Part shown: positions 34,851-43,948 of the stretch, one piece after another
Layout of the letters: each line of letters opens with the position of its first letter
Numbering within the stretch: position 1 is the first letter of the stretch
DNA from: an uncultured Eubacterium sp.
GTDB lineage: Bacteria; Bacillota; Clostridia; Lachnospirales; Lachnospiraceae
Reading direction: 5' to 3'
Length of the DNA: 64,000 nt
NCBI GenBank assembly: GCA_910580075.1
Contig: CAJTVR010000009.1
Span: 18,688 to 82,687, forward strand
The notes under the pieces: model-generated
The model's input: the letters and a program-made list of their open reading frames with translations, nothing else
Databases searched by the model: none
What the model was told of the DNA's origin: nothing
Made by a program: the position numbers and the translations under genes

Positions 34851-35735
34851 ATGGTAATACGGTATTTAGAGATTTTAGAGGCAGTGGCAGAGACAGGAAC
34901 ATTTACAAATGCTGCTAAAAAACTGTTTATTACGCAGTCGGCGGTTTCCCATGCAGCTGCAGAGCTTGAAAAACAGGCTGGTACAGCTCTTTTTGAGCGT
35001 CTGCCGAAAGGTGTGGCACTGACCAGCTGCGGGATTTCGCTTTTAGAGGAATCGCGCGGCATTTTAACGGCTTGCAGAAATCTGGACAGAAGAATCAGTC
35101 ATCTGGAAGAAAATACACCGGTTCATATTGTATCCAGTATTACAATTGCCTCGTTTCTGCTTCCAGAGATACTGAGCGGATTAAGCGCTTCTTTTCCAGA
35201 TATGAAGGTTTCTGTCAGGGTAGCAAGTGCAAATGCTGCGATTGAAATTTTACAGCATGGAAATGCAGATCTTGCATTTTGGGAAGGGACTGCGCCGAAA
35301 GGGAATTTTCGTACGATCCTTTTAGGAACCTATCAGTTATGCGCAGCCTGTTCGCCGCAGTTTCATGTGTCTGCGGATACACTGACACTGAACCAGCTAT
35401 GCAGATATCCTCTGCTGCTTCGTGAACTGGGAAGCGCAATCCGTGATACGTTTGACAATACGCTTGCACTTGCCAGTATAAAAGCAGAGCCTGTATGGGA
35501 AAGCGTGAATTCTCTGGCGCTTATCAAAGCTGCTGAAGCAGGGCTTGGCATTACAATACTGCCGGAAAAATTACTGGAAGATTCGCTGGTCTTAAAAAAA
35601 CTGCGTATCATCCGCCTGGATCATACAAAAATGGAGAATCAGATGCTGGCGTTATTTCATGAGAATCAATATATTACAAAACCTTTACAGATTCTGACAG
35701 ACAGACTGAAAAAGAGAATGGAGCAGTCACTGTAG
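34851..35735 (+). CDS. LysR-family transcriptional regulator
   Basis: 294 residues. The N-terminal winged helix (GTFTNAAKKLFITQSAVSHAAAELEKQAG) is followed by a LysR substrate domain (~90-290) with the RD-I/RD-II alpha/beta layout. Divergent from the chromate-transporter pair with ~108 bases between, the standard LysR arrangement for control of the neighbouring operon. Effector unknown, possibly an oxyanion. Confidence 0.9.
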   Translation: MVIRYLEILEAVAETGTFTNAAKKLFITQSAVSHAAAELEKQAGTALFERLPKGVALTSCGISLLEESRGILTACRNLDRRISHLEENTPVHIVSSITIASFLLPEILSGLSASFPDMKVSVRVASANAAIEILQHGNADLAFWEGTAPKGNFRTILLGTYQLCAACSPQFHVSADTLTLNQLCRYPLLLRELGSAIRDTFDNTLALASIKAEPVWESVNSLALIKAAEAGLGITILPEKLLEDSLVLKKLRIIRLDHTKMENQMLALFHENQYITKPLQILTDRLKKRMEQSL

Positions 35736-35908
35736 GAAATGCAATTCTGCATATGGCATAGTTCCAATGGGCAAAATGATATGACAAGTCTTTACGTACT
35801 TCCTCATTACATTGCGTCTTGACTATCCCCGGTATTTGGTTTAGTATAAATAAGACATTACTTTATTTTAATCAGCTGGTGAAAATAAGGAATGGGAGGG
35901 GATTTCAA

Positions 35909-37618
35909 ATGAGTCCAGTCAGTAAATGTCAGATCCGGCAGTGTTTCCAATATATTTTTAAACGGCTTTTATTTATAGGATCATTATGTTCAGTGTTTAT
36001 GACACTGCTTTTTTCTGTGCCCGCTGCCGTACCGGGAGAAAAACAGGTTAATGATCAGAAATTAACAGGCAGGGAGCTGCTGGCAGATTACAGCCGGAAT
36101 GTGCCAGGGGAAAGCGGCAGCCAGAGTACAATGGGAGAGAATTCTGGAACTGCAGACAATAGCCAGGGCGTACCGGGAGAGAATGCCTCAAATACGGACA
36201 ACGGCCAGGGCATACCGGGGGAGAACTCTGGAAATGCGGACGACGGCCAGGGCATACCGGGGGAGAACGCTGGAAATGCAGACGACGGCCAGGGCATGCC
36301 AGGCGGGAATAATGACCAGAATGGATCAGACGGCAGCAAGAACGAGCCAGGCCAGAATAGCGGAACAGGAGACGGCAGCCAGAATGTACCGGGTGAGGAT
36401 GACGGCCAGAATGGATTAGATAACGGCCAGGGTGTGCCGGGTGAGAATGATGATACCATTCCAGGTACTGACAAGGAAGAAAATAAGCCTGGCGGAGAGA
36501 CGAATCAGCAGAAACTGGAAATAAGCGTTACACTGAAAAGTGACAATACTGCCCGTATTAAATGGCAGGGTGTGAAAGCTGACTCATTTGAAGTGCAGCG
36601 TGCAGATAAAAAGGATGGAAAGTATAAGACAATCGCTACTTTTGGCCGCAATGGCAGAAAATACATAGACAGGAACGTAAAAAGCGGCAGCTGGTATTAT
36701 TACAGGGTGAAAGCTGTACTGGAAAATGATCAGAAGATATACAGTAAAATAGAGGGATTTGCATGTCCCATAAATAAGGTAACGAATGTAAAACTGGCCA
36801 GATATTCGTCTTCTTCTGTCAAAGTGTCATGGAAGGCAGACAGTCAGGCGAAGTATTATAAAATTTACTGTTCTAAAACAAAAGGCAGTTACAAATATGC
36901 CGGAATTACGAAACAGAACTGGTTTCGCGTTAAGAAGCTGGAGACTGGGCAGAAGTATTATTTTTATGTACAGGCGTGTGTAAAGAAGACAGAATCCCGT
37001 CTGAACAGTGTGATGTCAAAAGCAGCTGCAGTGCAGACAGTGCCTTATGAGCGCACGACGATATTTGCGGGCGATTCCATTACAGTGGGCCTTGAATCTT
37101 ACCGTGCAATAGATGCGATGGCTATTGGCGGAGTGAAGCATGTGGTGGCAGATATCGGACTTAATACGACTACATTTCGGACAAGACGGGTGTTTAACGG
37201 AAAATCCGGGTTAGACCAGGTAATTGCCAGCAGGCCTTACCGGGTATATCTGATGCTGGGCATGAATGAAATTCATTACCGCAGCAGTGCAGATGTGGCA
37301 GCAGGATATGAAGAAATTGTCCGGGCAGTCAAAGCCGGGACTCCAAATACAGATATTGTGCTTCTGGCGGTATCGCCGGTTACGAAAGCGGAACGCCAGC
37401 GCAGATCAGGATTTGCACAAATACCTGATTTGAATAATAGAATTAAAGCAATGGCTGAAAACCTGAAAGTCAGGTATTATGATTACACAGCATTTTTAAA
37501 AGATTCTGACGGGTGTCTGAAAACCAGCCTGGCATCTTCGGATGGAGTACACTGGACGAGCGCAGCATATCATACGTTTGCAGATGTAATGAAATCTTAT
37601 GATCTGTCACTGGATTAG
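35909..37618 (+). CDS. Secreted SGNH/GDSL hydrolase with repeat-rich linker and two Fn3-like domains
   Basis: 569 residues from ATG 35909 (GGGAGGGGA upstream). An N-terminal hydrophobic segment (~19-44, LLFIGSLCSVFMTLLFSVPAA) is a signal peptide or anchor. Then comes a ~150-residue Gly/Asn/Asp/Pro linker with 14-residue repeats of the form GQGIPGENxGNADD, two fibronectin-III-like modules (~205-385), and an SGNH domain: FAGDSITVG with Ser390, MLGMNEI with the block III Asn, and SSDGVHWT with the Asp-His pair. It probably removes or transfers acyl groups on an extracellular polymer, as it precedes MBOAT and DHHW genes. Confidence 0.86.
   Translation: MSPVSKCQIRQCFQYIFKRLLFIGSLCSVFMTLLFSVPAAVPGEKQVNDQKLTGRELLADYSRNVPGESGSQSTMGENSGTADNSQGVPGENASNTDNGQGIPGENSGNADDGQGIPGENAGNADDGQGMPGGNNDQNGSDGSKNEPGQNSGTGDGSQNVPGEDDGQNGLDNGQGVPGENDDTIPGTDKEENKPGGETNQQKLEISVTLKSDNTARIKWQGVKADSFEVQRADKKDGKYKTIATFGRNGRKYIDRNVKSGSWYYYRVKAVLENDQKIYSKIEGFACPINKVTNVKLARYSSSSVKVSWKADSQAKYYKIYCSKTKGSYKYAGITKQNWFRVKKLETGQKYYFYVQACVKKTESRLNSVMSKAAAVQTVPYERTTIFAGDSITVGLESYRAIDAMAIGGVKHVVADIGLNTTTFRTRRVFNGKSGLDQVIASRPYRVYLMLGMNEIHYRSSADVAAGYEEIVRAVKAGTPNTDIVLLAVSPVTKAERQRRSGFAQIPDLNNRIKAMAENLKVRYYDYTAFLKDSDGCLKTSLASSDGVHWTSAAYHTFADVMKSYDLSLD
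36164..36305 (+). repeat. 42-bp coding tandem repeat in the SGNH gene
   Basis: Three nearly identical units plus a partial encode GQGxPGENxxNxDN/DD. The middle two units differ at very few positions, so copy number is likely to vary between strains. Confidence 0.85.
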
Positions 37619-37684
37619 AAAGCAGTCTAAATCATGCCACGGACAGCCCGGAAGTATTAAACGCAGTGAGTAAAGGAGCGAATT

Positions 37685-38209
37685 ATGAAAGTATTAGAGA
37701 CAGGCGAAACGAAAAGACGGAAAGGGATACGTATTACAGCGTGCATACTTGCATTTGTTATGGTTTTTGGGATGTTTTTGCAGGTGCCGGTTTTAGCAGA
37801 TGCAGCTGTAAGCTGTAAAACTCTGTGTCAGGCGGCATTGAAAAAAACAGGAGGAGAGAGCAAACTGAAATACCAGTCTGCCAAGGCAGAAGATTTTGGC
37901 GGTTTTTCCGCATCAGACCGGAAAAAAGTCTCATCTGTTATGTATGTGTGTGATGAGAAAGAAGCATACAGCCTCTGTGTAGCAAAAGCATCCAGCAATT
38001 CTGATGCAGCTGATTTATTAAAGAGTCTGAAATCTTATAAATCTGCCAACAGCAGCAGTGATTATCTGAGTGATTATTCTTCAGACGAACAGAAAGTATT
38101 TAAAAACGCACTCTGCGGCCGGAAAGGGAAGTATGTCTGGTATATTGCAATGTCCTCAAAGAAATCGGTAAATAAAAAGGGCCAGACAGCTCTGAAAGAA
38201 AAATTATAG
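37685..38209 (+). CDS. Small secreted DUF4358-like protein
   Basis: 174 residues with a basic N-terminus and hydrophobic segment (~17-40) ending LADA, a likely signal peptide. The mature part is Ser/Lys-rich with YSLCVAKASSNSDAADLLKSLKSY and a GKYVWYIAMSS strand, a layout like DUF4358 proteins, although I am not certain. No catalytic motif is seen. It lies between the SGNH and MBOAT genes, so it is probably part of the same envelope module. Confidence 0.6.
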   Translation: MKVLETGETKRRKGIRITACILAFVMVFGMFLQVPVLADAAVSCKTLCQAALKKTGGESKLKYQSAKAEDFGGFSASDRKKVSSVMYVCDEKEAYSLCVAKASSNSDAADLLKSLKSYKSANSSSDYLSDYSSDEQKVFKNALCGRKGKYVWYIAMSSKKSVNKKGQTALKEKL

Positions 38210-38290
38210 TAACTGTTTCTGTAATGGTTTCTTACATAAATAATAAAAAATGAAGTCAGAGTGACTGATTTTATTGACAGAGGGTAAAAA

Positions 38291-39721
38291 ATGGTTTTCA
38301 GCAGTTTATTATTTTTATTCCGCTTTCTTCCTCTGGTGCTGCTTGTCTATTATGCAGCACCGGGGAAATGGCGGAATTTGATTTTGTTCCTGTTCAGCCT
38401 TGTATTTTATGCCTGGGGCGAGCCGGTTTATGTAGTACTGATTCTGTTTTCCACGTTTGCAGATTATACGGCTGGGCGTCTGGTTTCTTATTTTAGCGGA
38501 CAGGGGAATAGAGGACGGGCCAGGATGGCAGTGTTTTTTTCGGTATGTGTAAATCTGGCACTGCTTGGATTTTTTAAGTATGCAGATTTTTTTCTGCAGA
38601 CCGTCTGCAGTATAGTGCCTCTTGATATTCCTCCGCTGGAGCTGGCACTGCCAATTGGTATTTCTTTTTATACATTTCAAACGATGTCCTATACAATTGA
38701 TGTTTACCGGGGCGATGCAAAGGTACAGAAAAATTTTATTGCATTCGGAGCATATGTCGCACTGTTTCCACAGCTGATCGCAGGACCGATTATCCGGTAT
38801 AAAACGGTAGCGGAGCAGATGGATCACCGGAAAGAAACAGCTGATTTATTTTTCAAGGGAATCATCCGCTTTACGGCAGGGCTTGGAAAGAAAGTGCTTC
38901 TGGCAAATCAGACAGGCATGATCTGGAATCAGATTGCTGCATACAGTGCACAGGATCTGACTACAGCAGCTGCTTGGATAGGAATAGCGGCGTTTACACT
39001 GCAGATTTATTTTGATTTTTCAGGATATTCTGATATGGCTATCGGTCTTGGCTATATGTTTGGATTTTCGTTTACTGAAAATTTTGATTATCCGTATGAA
39101 TCCAGAAACATTACAGAATTCTGGCGCAGATGGCATATTTCTCTGGGTACATGGTTTAAAGAATATGTATACATACCGCTGGGAGGCAACCGGAGCGGGA
39201 TGGCAAGGCAGATGTGCAATATTGCCATTGTCTGGCTGCTGACCGGGCTGTGGCATGGAGCATACTGGAATTTTGTGCTCTGGGGTGTTTATTACGGTAT
39301 TCTGCTTGTACTGGAAAAATTTGTATGGGGACGTGTTTTAAAACGGCTTCCGGTATGGATCAGCCATATTTATACGATGCTTATCGTAATGATTGGATGG
39401 AGTCTGTTTTCCTGGCAGGATATGAAGGACAGTGCAGGTTATATGCGTGCCCTGTTTTTCCATGCCCAGGCCGGAATTGCAGACCGCCAGGCGGCTTATC
39501 TGTTATTGTCAAATGCAGTTCTTTTGCTGATCGCAGCAGCTGGATCTGTTTCTGTCTGGAAAAAAGCGGTTACTGGAAAATTAGCACGGCTGTCTGGCGC
39601 GGGGGTTTACAGCAGCGTAAAAGATACGGCGGGAATTGTCTTTATGACAGCTGTATTTGCAGCGTCACTGGCTATGCTCGTAAATTCATCTTATAATCCT
39701 TTTTTATATTTCCGGTTTTAA
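38291..39721 (+). CDS. MBOAT O-acyltransferase (AlgI/DltB-like)
   Basis: 476 residues, multi-pass membrane protein. The AlgI signature FWRRWHISLGTWFKEYVYIPLGG and the catalytic His in LTGLWHGAYWNFVLWGVYYG are intact, as are the N-terminal FLFRFLPLVLLVYY and PIGISFYTFQTMSYTIDVYRG. These enzymes move an acyl group across the membrane onto an extracellular polysaccharide or teichoic acid. The DHHW protein follows 27 bases later. Confidence 0.93.
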   Translation: MVFSSLLFLFRFLPLVLLVYYAAPGKWRNLILFLFSLVFYAWGEPVYVVLILFSTFADYTAGRLVSYFSGQGNRGRARMAVFFSVCVNLALLGFFKYADFFLQTVCSIVPLDIPPLELALPIGISFYTFQTMSYTIDVYRGDAKVQKNFIAFGAYVALFPQLIAGPIIRYKTVAEQMDHRKETADLFFKGIIRFTAGLGKKVLLANQTGMIWNQIAAYSAQDLTTAAAWIGIAAFTLQIYFDFSGYSDMAIGLGYMFGFSFTENFDYPYESRNITEFWRRWHISLGTWFKEYVYIPLGGNRSGMARQMCNIAIVWLLTGLWHGAYWNFVLWGVYYGILLVLEKFVWGRVLKRLPVWISHIYTMLIVMIGWSLFSWQDMKDSAGYMRALFFHAQAGIADRQAAYLLLSNAVLLLIAAAGSVSVWKKAVTGKLARLSGAGVYSSVKDTAGIVFMTAVFAASLAMLVNSSYNPFLYFRF

Positions 39722-39748
39722 TTACAGCCGAAACGGAGGCAGATTTGT

Positions 39749-40981
39749 ATGAATAAAATAAAAAACGCGGGGATAATAATATTTTGTACCATGCTTGCTG
39801 CAGGATTTTTCAGTACGGTCATCCTGCCGCAGAAAGAATATTCGGATACGGAAAACCGGCAGCTGGAAACAAAGCCGGCATTTGCACTGGCAGATTTATG
39901 GAGCGGGGAATACCAGGAGAGGTATGAAAAATATTTAAATGATCAGATGATGTTCCGGGACCGTTGGGTGGACCTGGCTGTTTCTATGGAGCGCATGACA
40001 GGAAAGAGGGATATTAACGGCGTTTACATTGGAAAAGACGGTTACCTGCTGGAAAAATATGAAGAATCCGATTTTGACACTGCCCAGACAGAAGAAAATA
40101 CAGACCGTCTTTCAGAATTTTTAAATAAGACCGTAAACCGTTATGGGGCAGAACACGTATCGTGCCTGATGATTCCGTCAAAAGCAGGTGCACTGCCTGA
40201 AAAACTGCCTCCATATGCGGCAGGCGGAGCGCAGCCGACGGAAAATAACGGCGCGAATGCACAGAAATCTGCTGTAGATGAAGCAGTATCTGTGGTGAAA
40301 CATAAGGTGGATGCACCCGAAATTGTTATGGATATGAAAAATGTTCTTCAGCAGCATCAGGATGAGTATATTTATTTCAGGACAGACCACCACTGGACAG
40401 CTCTGGGCGCTTATTATGCATATCTTGCATGGGCGGAAACAACAGGGCATCCTGCAGATCAAAAAGAAGATTTTCATATTGAAACTGTATTTGAGGATTT
40501 TTATGGAACGACTTACAATAAAGTACACATAAAAGTTCCAAAAGACAGCGTAGAAGTATTTTACAGTCCAAAACAGGAAAATGTCAGGATTGTATTTGAT
40601 GATGAAGATCAGGCTGCAGATTCTTTTTATTTTCAGGAAGCAGCAGTAGAAGGATTTAACAGGTATCAGATTTTTCTTTCGAAGAATACAGCTAAAATAG
40701 AAATACAGACAAAGGCAGAGACAGGAAAGAGCCTGCTTTTGATAAAAGATTCATTTGCAAACTGCTTTGTACCATTTCTGTCCGGGGATTTCGATACAAT
40801 TGTGATGGCAGATTTACGGTATGGAAAAGGAAACATTTATGATATCATGGATGAATATGATATTACAGATGTGATGGTTCTTTATAATGTGGAAAAATTT
40901 ATGCAGGATACGAATCTGCGTGCATTAGAACAAAAATCAGAATCGATGGACGAATTTAACATGGATGATTTTTTTGAGTAA
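39749..40981 (+). CDS. DHHW-motif protein (AlgX/AlgJ-like)
   Basis: 410 residues. An N-terminal hydrophobic anchor (~7-25) is followed by the AlgX/AlgJ-type opening PQKEYSDTENRQLETKPAF and a SGNH-like core: the DHHWT motif at ~residue 213 (YFRTDHHWTALGAYYAY) and LLIKDSFANCFVPFL with a likely Ser. Members pass acyl groups from the MBOAT partner to the polymer on the outside. Forms the second half of the acylation module. Confidence 0.9.
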   Translation: MNKIKNAGIIIFCTMLAAGFFSTVILPQKEYSDTENRQLETKPAFALADLWSGEYQERYEKYLNDQMMFRDRWVDLAVSMERMTGKRDINGVYIGKDGYLLEKYEESDFDTAQTEENTDRLSEFLNKTVNRYGAEHVSCLMIPSKAGALPEKLPPYAAGGAQPTENNGANAQKSAVDEAVSVVKHKVDAPEIVMDMKNVLQQHQDEYIYFRTDHHWTALGAYYAYLAWAETTGHPADQKEDFHIETVFEDFYGTTYNKVHIKVPKDSVEVFYSPKQENVRIVFDDEDQAADSFYFQEAAVEGFNRYQIFLSKNTAKIEIQTKAETGKSLLLIKDSFANCFVPFLSGDFDTIVMADLRYGKGNIYDIMDEYDITDVMVLYNVEKFMQDTNLRALEQKSESMDEFNMDDFFE

Positions 40982-41098
40982 TCAGTATTTGTATTTTGGA
41001 ATTCTATGTCTGCGGTGCAGGCCGGACTGCTTTTTTAAATATGGTTCTGTCTGAATCTGGTATCTGAAACAGATATTTTGAATTGTGGAGGAAATGAA

Positions 41099-42052
41099 AT
41101 GTCATACTGGCTGTCTTATGTAATTTTAATTGCTGGTTTTGCACTCCTTACAAAAGGGGCAGATTTTTTTGTGGAAGGAGCTGCAGCAGTAGCAGGAAAA
41201 TTAAGAGTGCCGTCTTTTATTATCGGGATGACAATTGTAGCAATGGGGACGAGTGCGCCTGAATGTGCGGTCAGTGTTACAGCAGCATTGAAAGGCAGCA
41301 ATCAGCTGGCGGTCAGCAATGCAGTAGGATCAAACCTGTTTAACCTTATGGTAGTATGCGGGGTCTGTTCTCTGGCAGCTCCGCTGGCTGTGGAAACAGG
41401 TGTTTTGAGAAAAGAATTCCCGTTTTCGATTCTTGTAGCAGTACTTTTATTAGCTGCAGGCGCTTTTGGAATGTCGCTTACAAGAGCTGACGGGCTGATA
41501 CTGCTTGCAGTATTTGTCATATTTTTGTTCTGGATGATAAAGTCTGCATGTATATCGAGAGAAAAACAGAGCGGGGATGATACAGAAGGCGGAGAACAAA
41601 AAAATCTGTCTGTATTCCGCTGTGTGGTTTATATTGCCGGCGGCCTGGCTGCCATTGTCCTGGGAGGAGACTGGGTGGTAGACGGGGCCAGTGTAATTGC
41701 GGAGTCTTTTGGGATGAGCCAGAATCTGATCGGGCTGACAGTCGTGGCATTTGGTACTTCTCTGCCGGAACTGGTGACATCTTTTGCAGCAGCGCGAAAA
41801 AAACAGGCTGATATGGCGCTTGGTAATGTAATCGGGTCTAATATTTTTAATATTCTTCTGATACTCGGACTGGCAGCAGTTATCAGCCCGATGTCATTTA
41901 ATATGGAAAATTTAATCGATACGGGTATTCTGACCGGACTTAGTATTGAGGTTTACTTCTTTTGCAGGAAGGATCATGACATCAGGAGAACGGAAGGGAT
42001 CATTATGCTGGCACAGTATGCTTTGTATACGCTGTATATCTGTATGAGGTAG
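41099..42052 (+). CDS. CaCA-family Na+/Ca2+-type antiporter (YrbG-like)
   Basis: 317 residues from ATG 41099 (GGAGG upstream). Two inverted alpha-repeats are clear: GTSAPECAVSVTAA...NAVGSNLFNL and GTSLPELVTSFAAA...NVIGSNIFNI, each with the ion-coordinating acidic residue. Ten hydrophobic segments are expected, with a charged cytoplasmic loop near residues 150-170. Stands alone. Confidence 0.93.
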   Translation: MSYWLSYVILIAGFALLTKGADFFVEGAAAVAGKLRVPSFIIGMTIVAMGTSAPECAVSVTAALKGSNQLAVSNAVGSNLFNLMVVCGVCSLAAPLAVETGVLRKEFPFSILVAVLLLAAGAFGMSLTRADGLILLAVFVIFLFWMIKSACISREKQSGDDTEGGEQKNLSVFRCVVYIAGGLAAIVLGGDWVVDGASVIAESFGMSQNLIGLTVVAFGTSLPELVTSFAAARKKQADMALGNVIGSNIFNILLILGLAAVISPMSFNMENLIDTGILTGLSIEVYFFCRKDHDIRRTEGIIMLAQYALYTLYICMR

Positions 42053-42333
42053 TGCAGGAAGAGGAAGGAAGCAGTAATTTTAGATACTGGGTAAGTATAT
42101 TTCTGCTCCCTTCCCGCCTCCCTGGACGATTCAATTACTCATGTTGTTTAACCGTTGAATTTACTAGAAATTTCTAAAAAATATGTCATATATTGTCATA
42201 CATCACGAATCATATCTTAAAAATTTCAATGATAAGCAAAAAATATTCTATGTTTTATCCAAAAAGATTTAGCTATACTGTCAATATCAACAAGGGGCAC
42301 GCGTAATGCGTGATATATGGAAAGGAGAAAAAT

Positions 42334-43719
42334 ATGAAGAAAAAATTTATTTCAATGACAATGGCGGTATTAATGGGTCTTTCGCTTGTGGCATGCGGCT
42401 CAGGAGATGATAAACCGGCAGCAGATAATAAAGACGCAGCAGCAGATAATAAAGACGCAGCAGCAGATAATAATACAGGTGACTCAGCAGAAGGAGATGA
42501 TTCTTCTAATGAAAGCACACCTGATGACAGCAATCCGGACGAAGGTTCCTCAGCAGAAGTTGCAAATAAAGATAAACCGTTAGTATGGTTTAACCGCCAG
42601 CCATCCAACAGCTCTACCGGAGAACTTGATATGGCAGCTCTTACATTCAATGAGGATACATATTATGTAGGATTTGATGCAAATCAGGGTGCTGAGCTTC
42701 AGGGAACAATGGTAAAAGATTATATCGAAGCAAATATCGACAAGATTGACCGTAATGGCGATGGCGTGATCGGTTATGTACTTGCAATCGGAGATATCGG
42801 ACATAATGATTCTATTGCACGTACAAGAGGTATCCGTAAAGCGCTTGGCACAGCTGTTGAAAAAGACGGGGATATCAACAGTGATCCGGTTGGTACAAAT
42901 ACAGACGGAAAGCAGTCGGCAGTACAGGACGGCTCCATTGAAGTAAATGGAAAGAAATATGTTGTACGTGAACTTGCTTCTCAGGAGATGAAGAACTCTG
43001 CAGGCGCTACATGGGATGCAGCTACAGCAGGTAATGCAATCGGCACATGGTCATCTTCTTTTGGCGATGAAATTGACGTAATTGCATCTAATAATGACGG
43101 TATGGGTATGTCTATGTTTAATGCATGGTCTAAAGACAATGATGTTCCTACATTCGGTTATGATGCAAACAGTGATGCAGTAGCTGCAATTGCAGAAGGC
43201 TACGGCGGAACCATCAGCCAGCATGCAGACGTACAGGCATATCTGACACTTCGTGTTCTGAGAAATGCACTTGACGGCATTGATATTGATACAGGTATCG
43301 GTACAGCAGATGACGCTGGTAATACATTATCAGAAGATGTATATGCATACAATGCAGATGAACGTTCTTACTATGCACTGAACGTTGCAGTAACTGCAGA
43401 TAATTATCAGGACTTTACAGATTCTACAAAGATTTATGAACCGGTTTCAAACCAGCTGGATGAAAGCGCTCATCCTTCCAAGAAAGTATGGCTGAACATT
43501 TACAATGCTTCTGATAACTTCTTAAGCTCCACATATCAGCCGCTACTTCAGAATTATGATGATATTCTGAATCTGGATGTAGATTATATCGGCGGTGACG
43601 GACAGACAGAATCTAATATTACAAACCGCCTTGGCAATCCGGCTCAGTATGATGCATTTGCAATTAACATGGTTAAGACAGATAACTCAGCTTCTTATAC
43701 AGCTTTACTGAATCAGTAA
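42334..43719 (+). CDS. mglB: Galactose-type sugar-binding lipoprotein MglB
   Basis: About 461 residues from ATG 42334 (AAAGGAG upstream). The lipobox is LVACG. A low-complexity linker contains the 7-residue repeat KDAAADN, coded by a near-perfect 21-base repeat at ~42416-42476. The binding fold includes DRNGDGVIGYVLAIGDIGHNDSIARTRGIRKA, equivalent to the calcium loop of E. coli galactose-binding protein, and YDANSDAVAAIAEGYGGTISQ. It is followed by a strong hairpin and then the ATPase and permease genes. Galactose or methyl-galactoside is the likely ligand by family. Confidence 0.88.
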   Translation: MKKKFISMTMAVLMGLSLVACGSGDDKPAADNKDAAADNKDAAADNNTGDSAEGDDSSNESTPDDSNPDEGSSAEVANKDKPLVWFNRQPSNSSTGELDMAALTFNEDTYYVGFDANQGAELQGTMVKDYIEANIDKIDRNGDGVIGYVLAIGDIGHNDSIARTRGIRKALGTAVEKDGDINSDPVGTNTDGKQSAVQDGSIEVNGKKYVVRELASQEMKNSAGATWDAATAGNAIGTWSSSFGDEIDVIASNNDGMGMSMFNAWSKDNDVPTFGYDANSDAVAAIAEGYGGTISQHADVQAYLTLRVLRNALDGIDIDTGIGTADDAGNTLSEDVYAYNADERSYYALNVAVTADNYQDFTDSTKIYEPVSNQLDESAHPSKKVWLNIYNASDNFLSSTYQPLLQNYDDILNLDVDYIGGDGQTESNITNRLGNPAQYDAFAINMVKTDNSASYTALLNQ

Positions 43720-43808
43720 TCATGTGAAGAGAAGCAGATACAGCTTCTTATAATCAGGTATTATTGGAATAGGGACAGACAGGCGATTGGGGGGATTTAA
43801 TTCTTCCT

Positions 43809-43853
43809 GGAGCGTGTTTGAAAATTACAGGAATGAATTTTCAAACACGCTCT
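43809..43853 (+). promoter_or_regulatory. Strong intercistronic hairpin after mglB
   Basis: AGCGTGTTTGAAAATT (43811-43826) and AATTTTCAAACACGCT (43836-43851) are a perfect 16-base-pair stem with a 9-base loop. Only a weak T tract (CTAATCTTTT) follows. It would stabilise the mglB message or partly terminate, giving more binding protein than transporter. Confidence 0.8.
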
Positions 43854-43948
43854 AATCTTTTAGAACACAGATACGGAATATAGGTTACAGATAAGCTTTC
43901 GGATTCACTGTGACTATATCTCCACATGCATATACAGGAGTAAAAATA

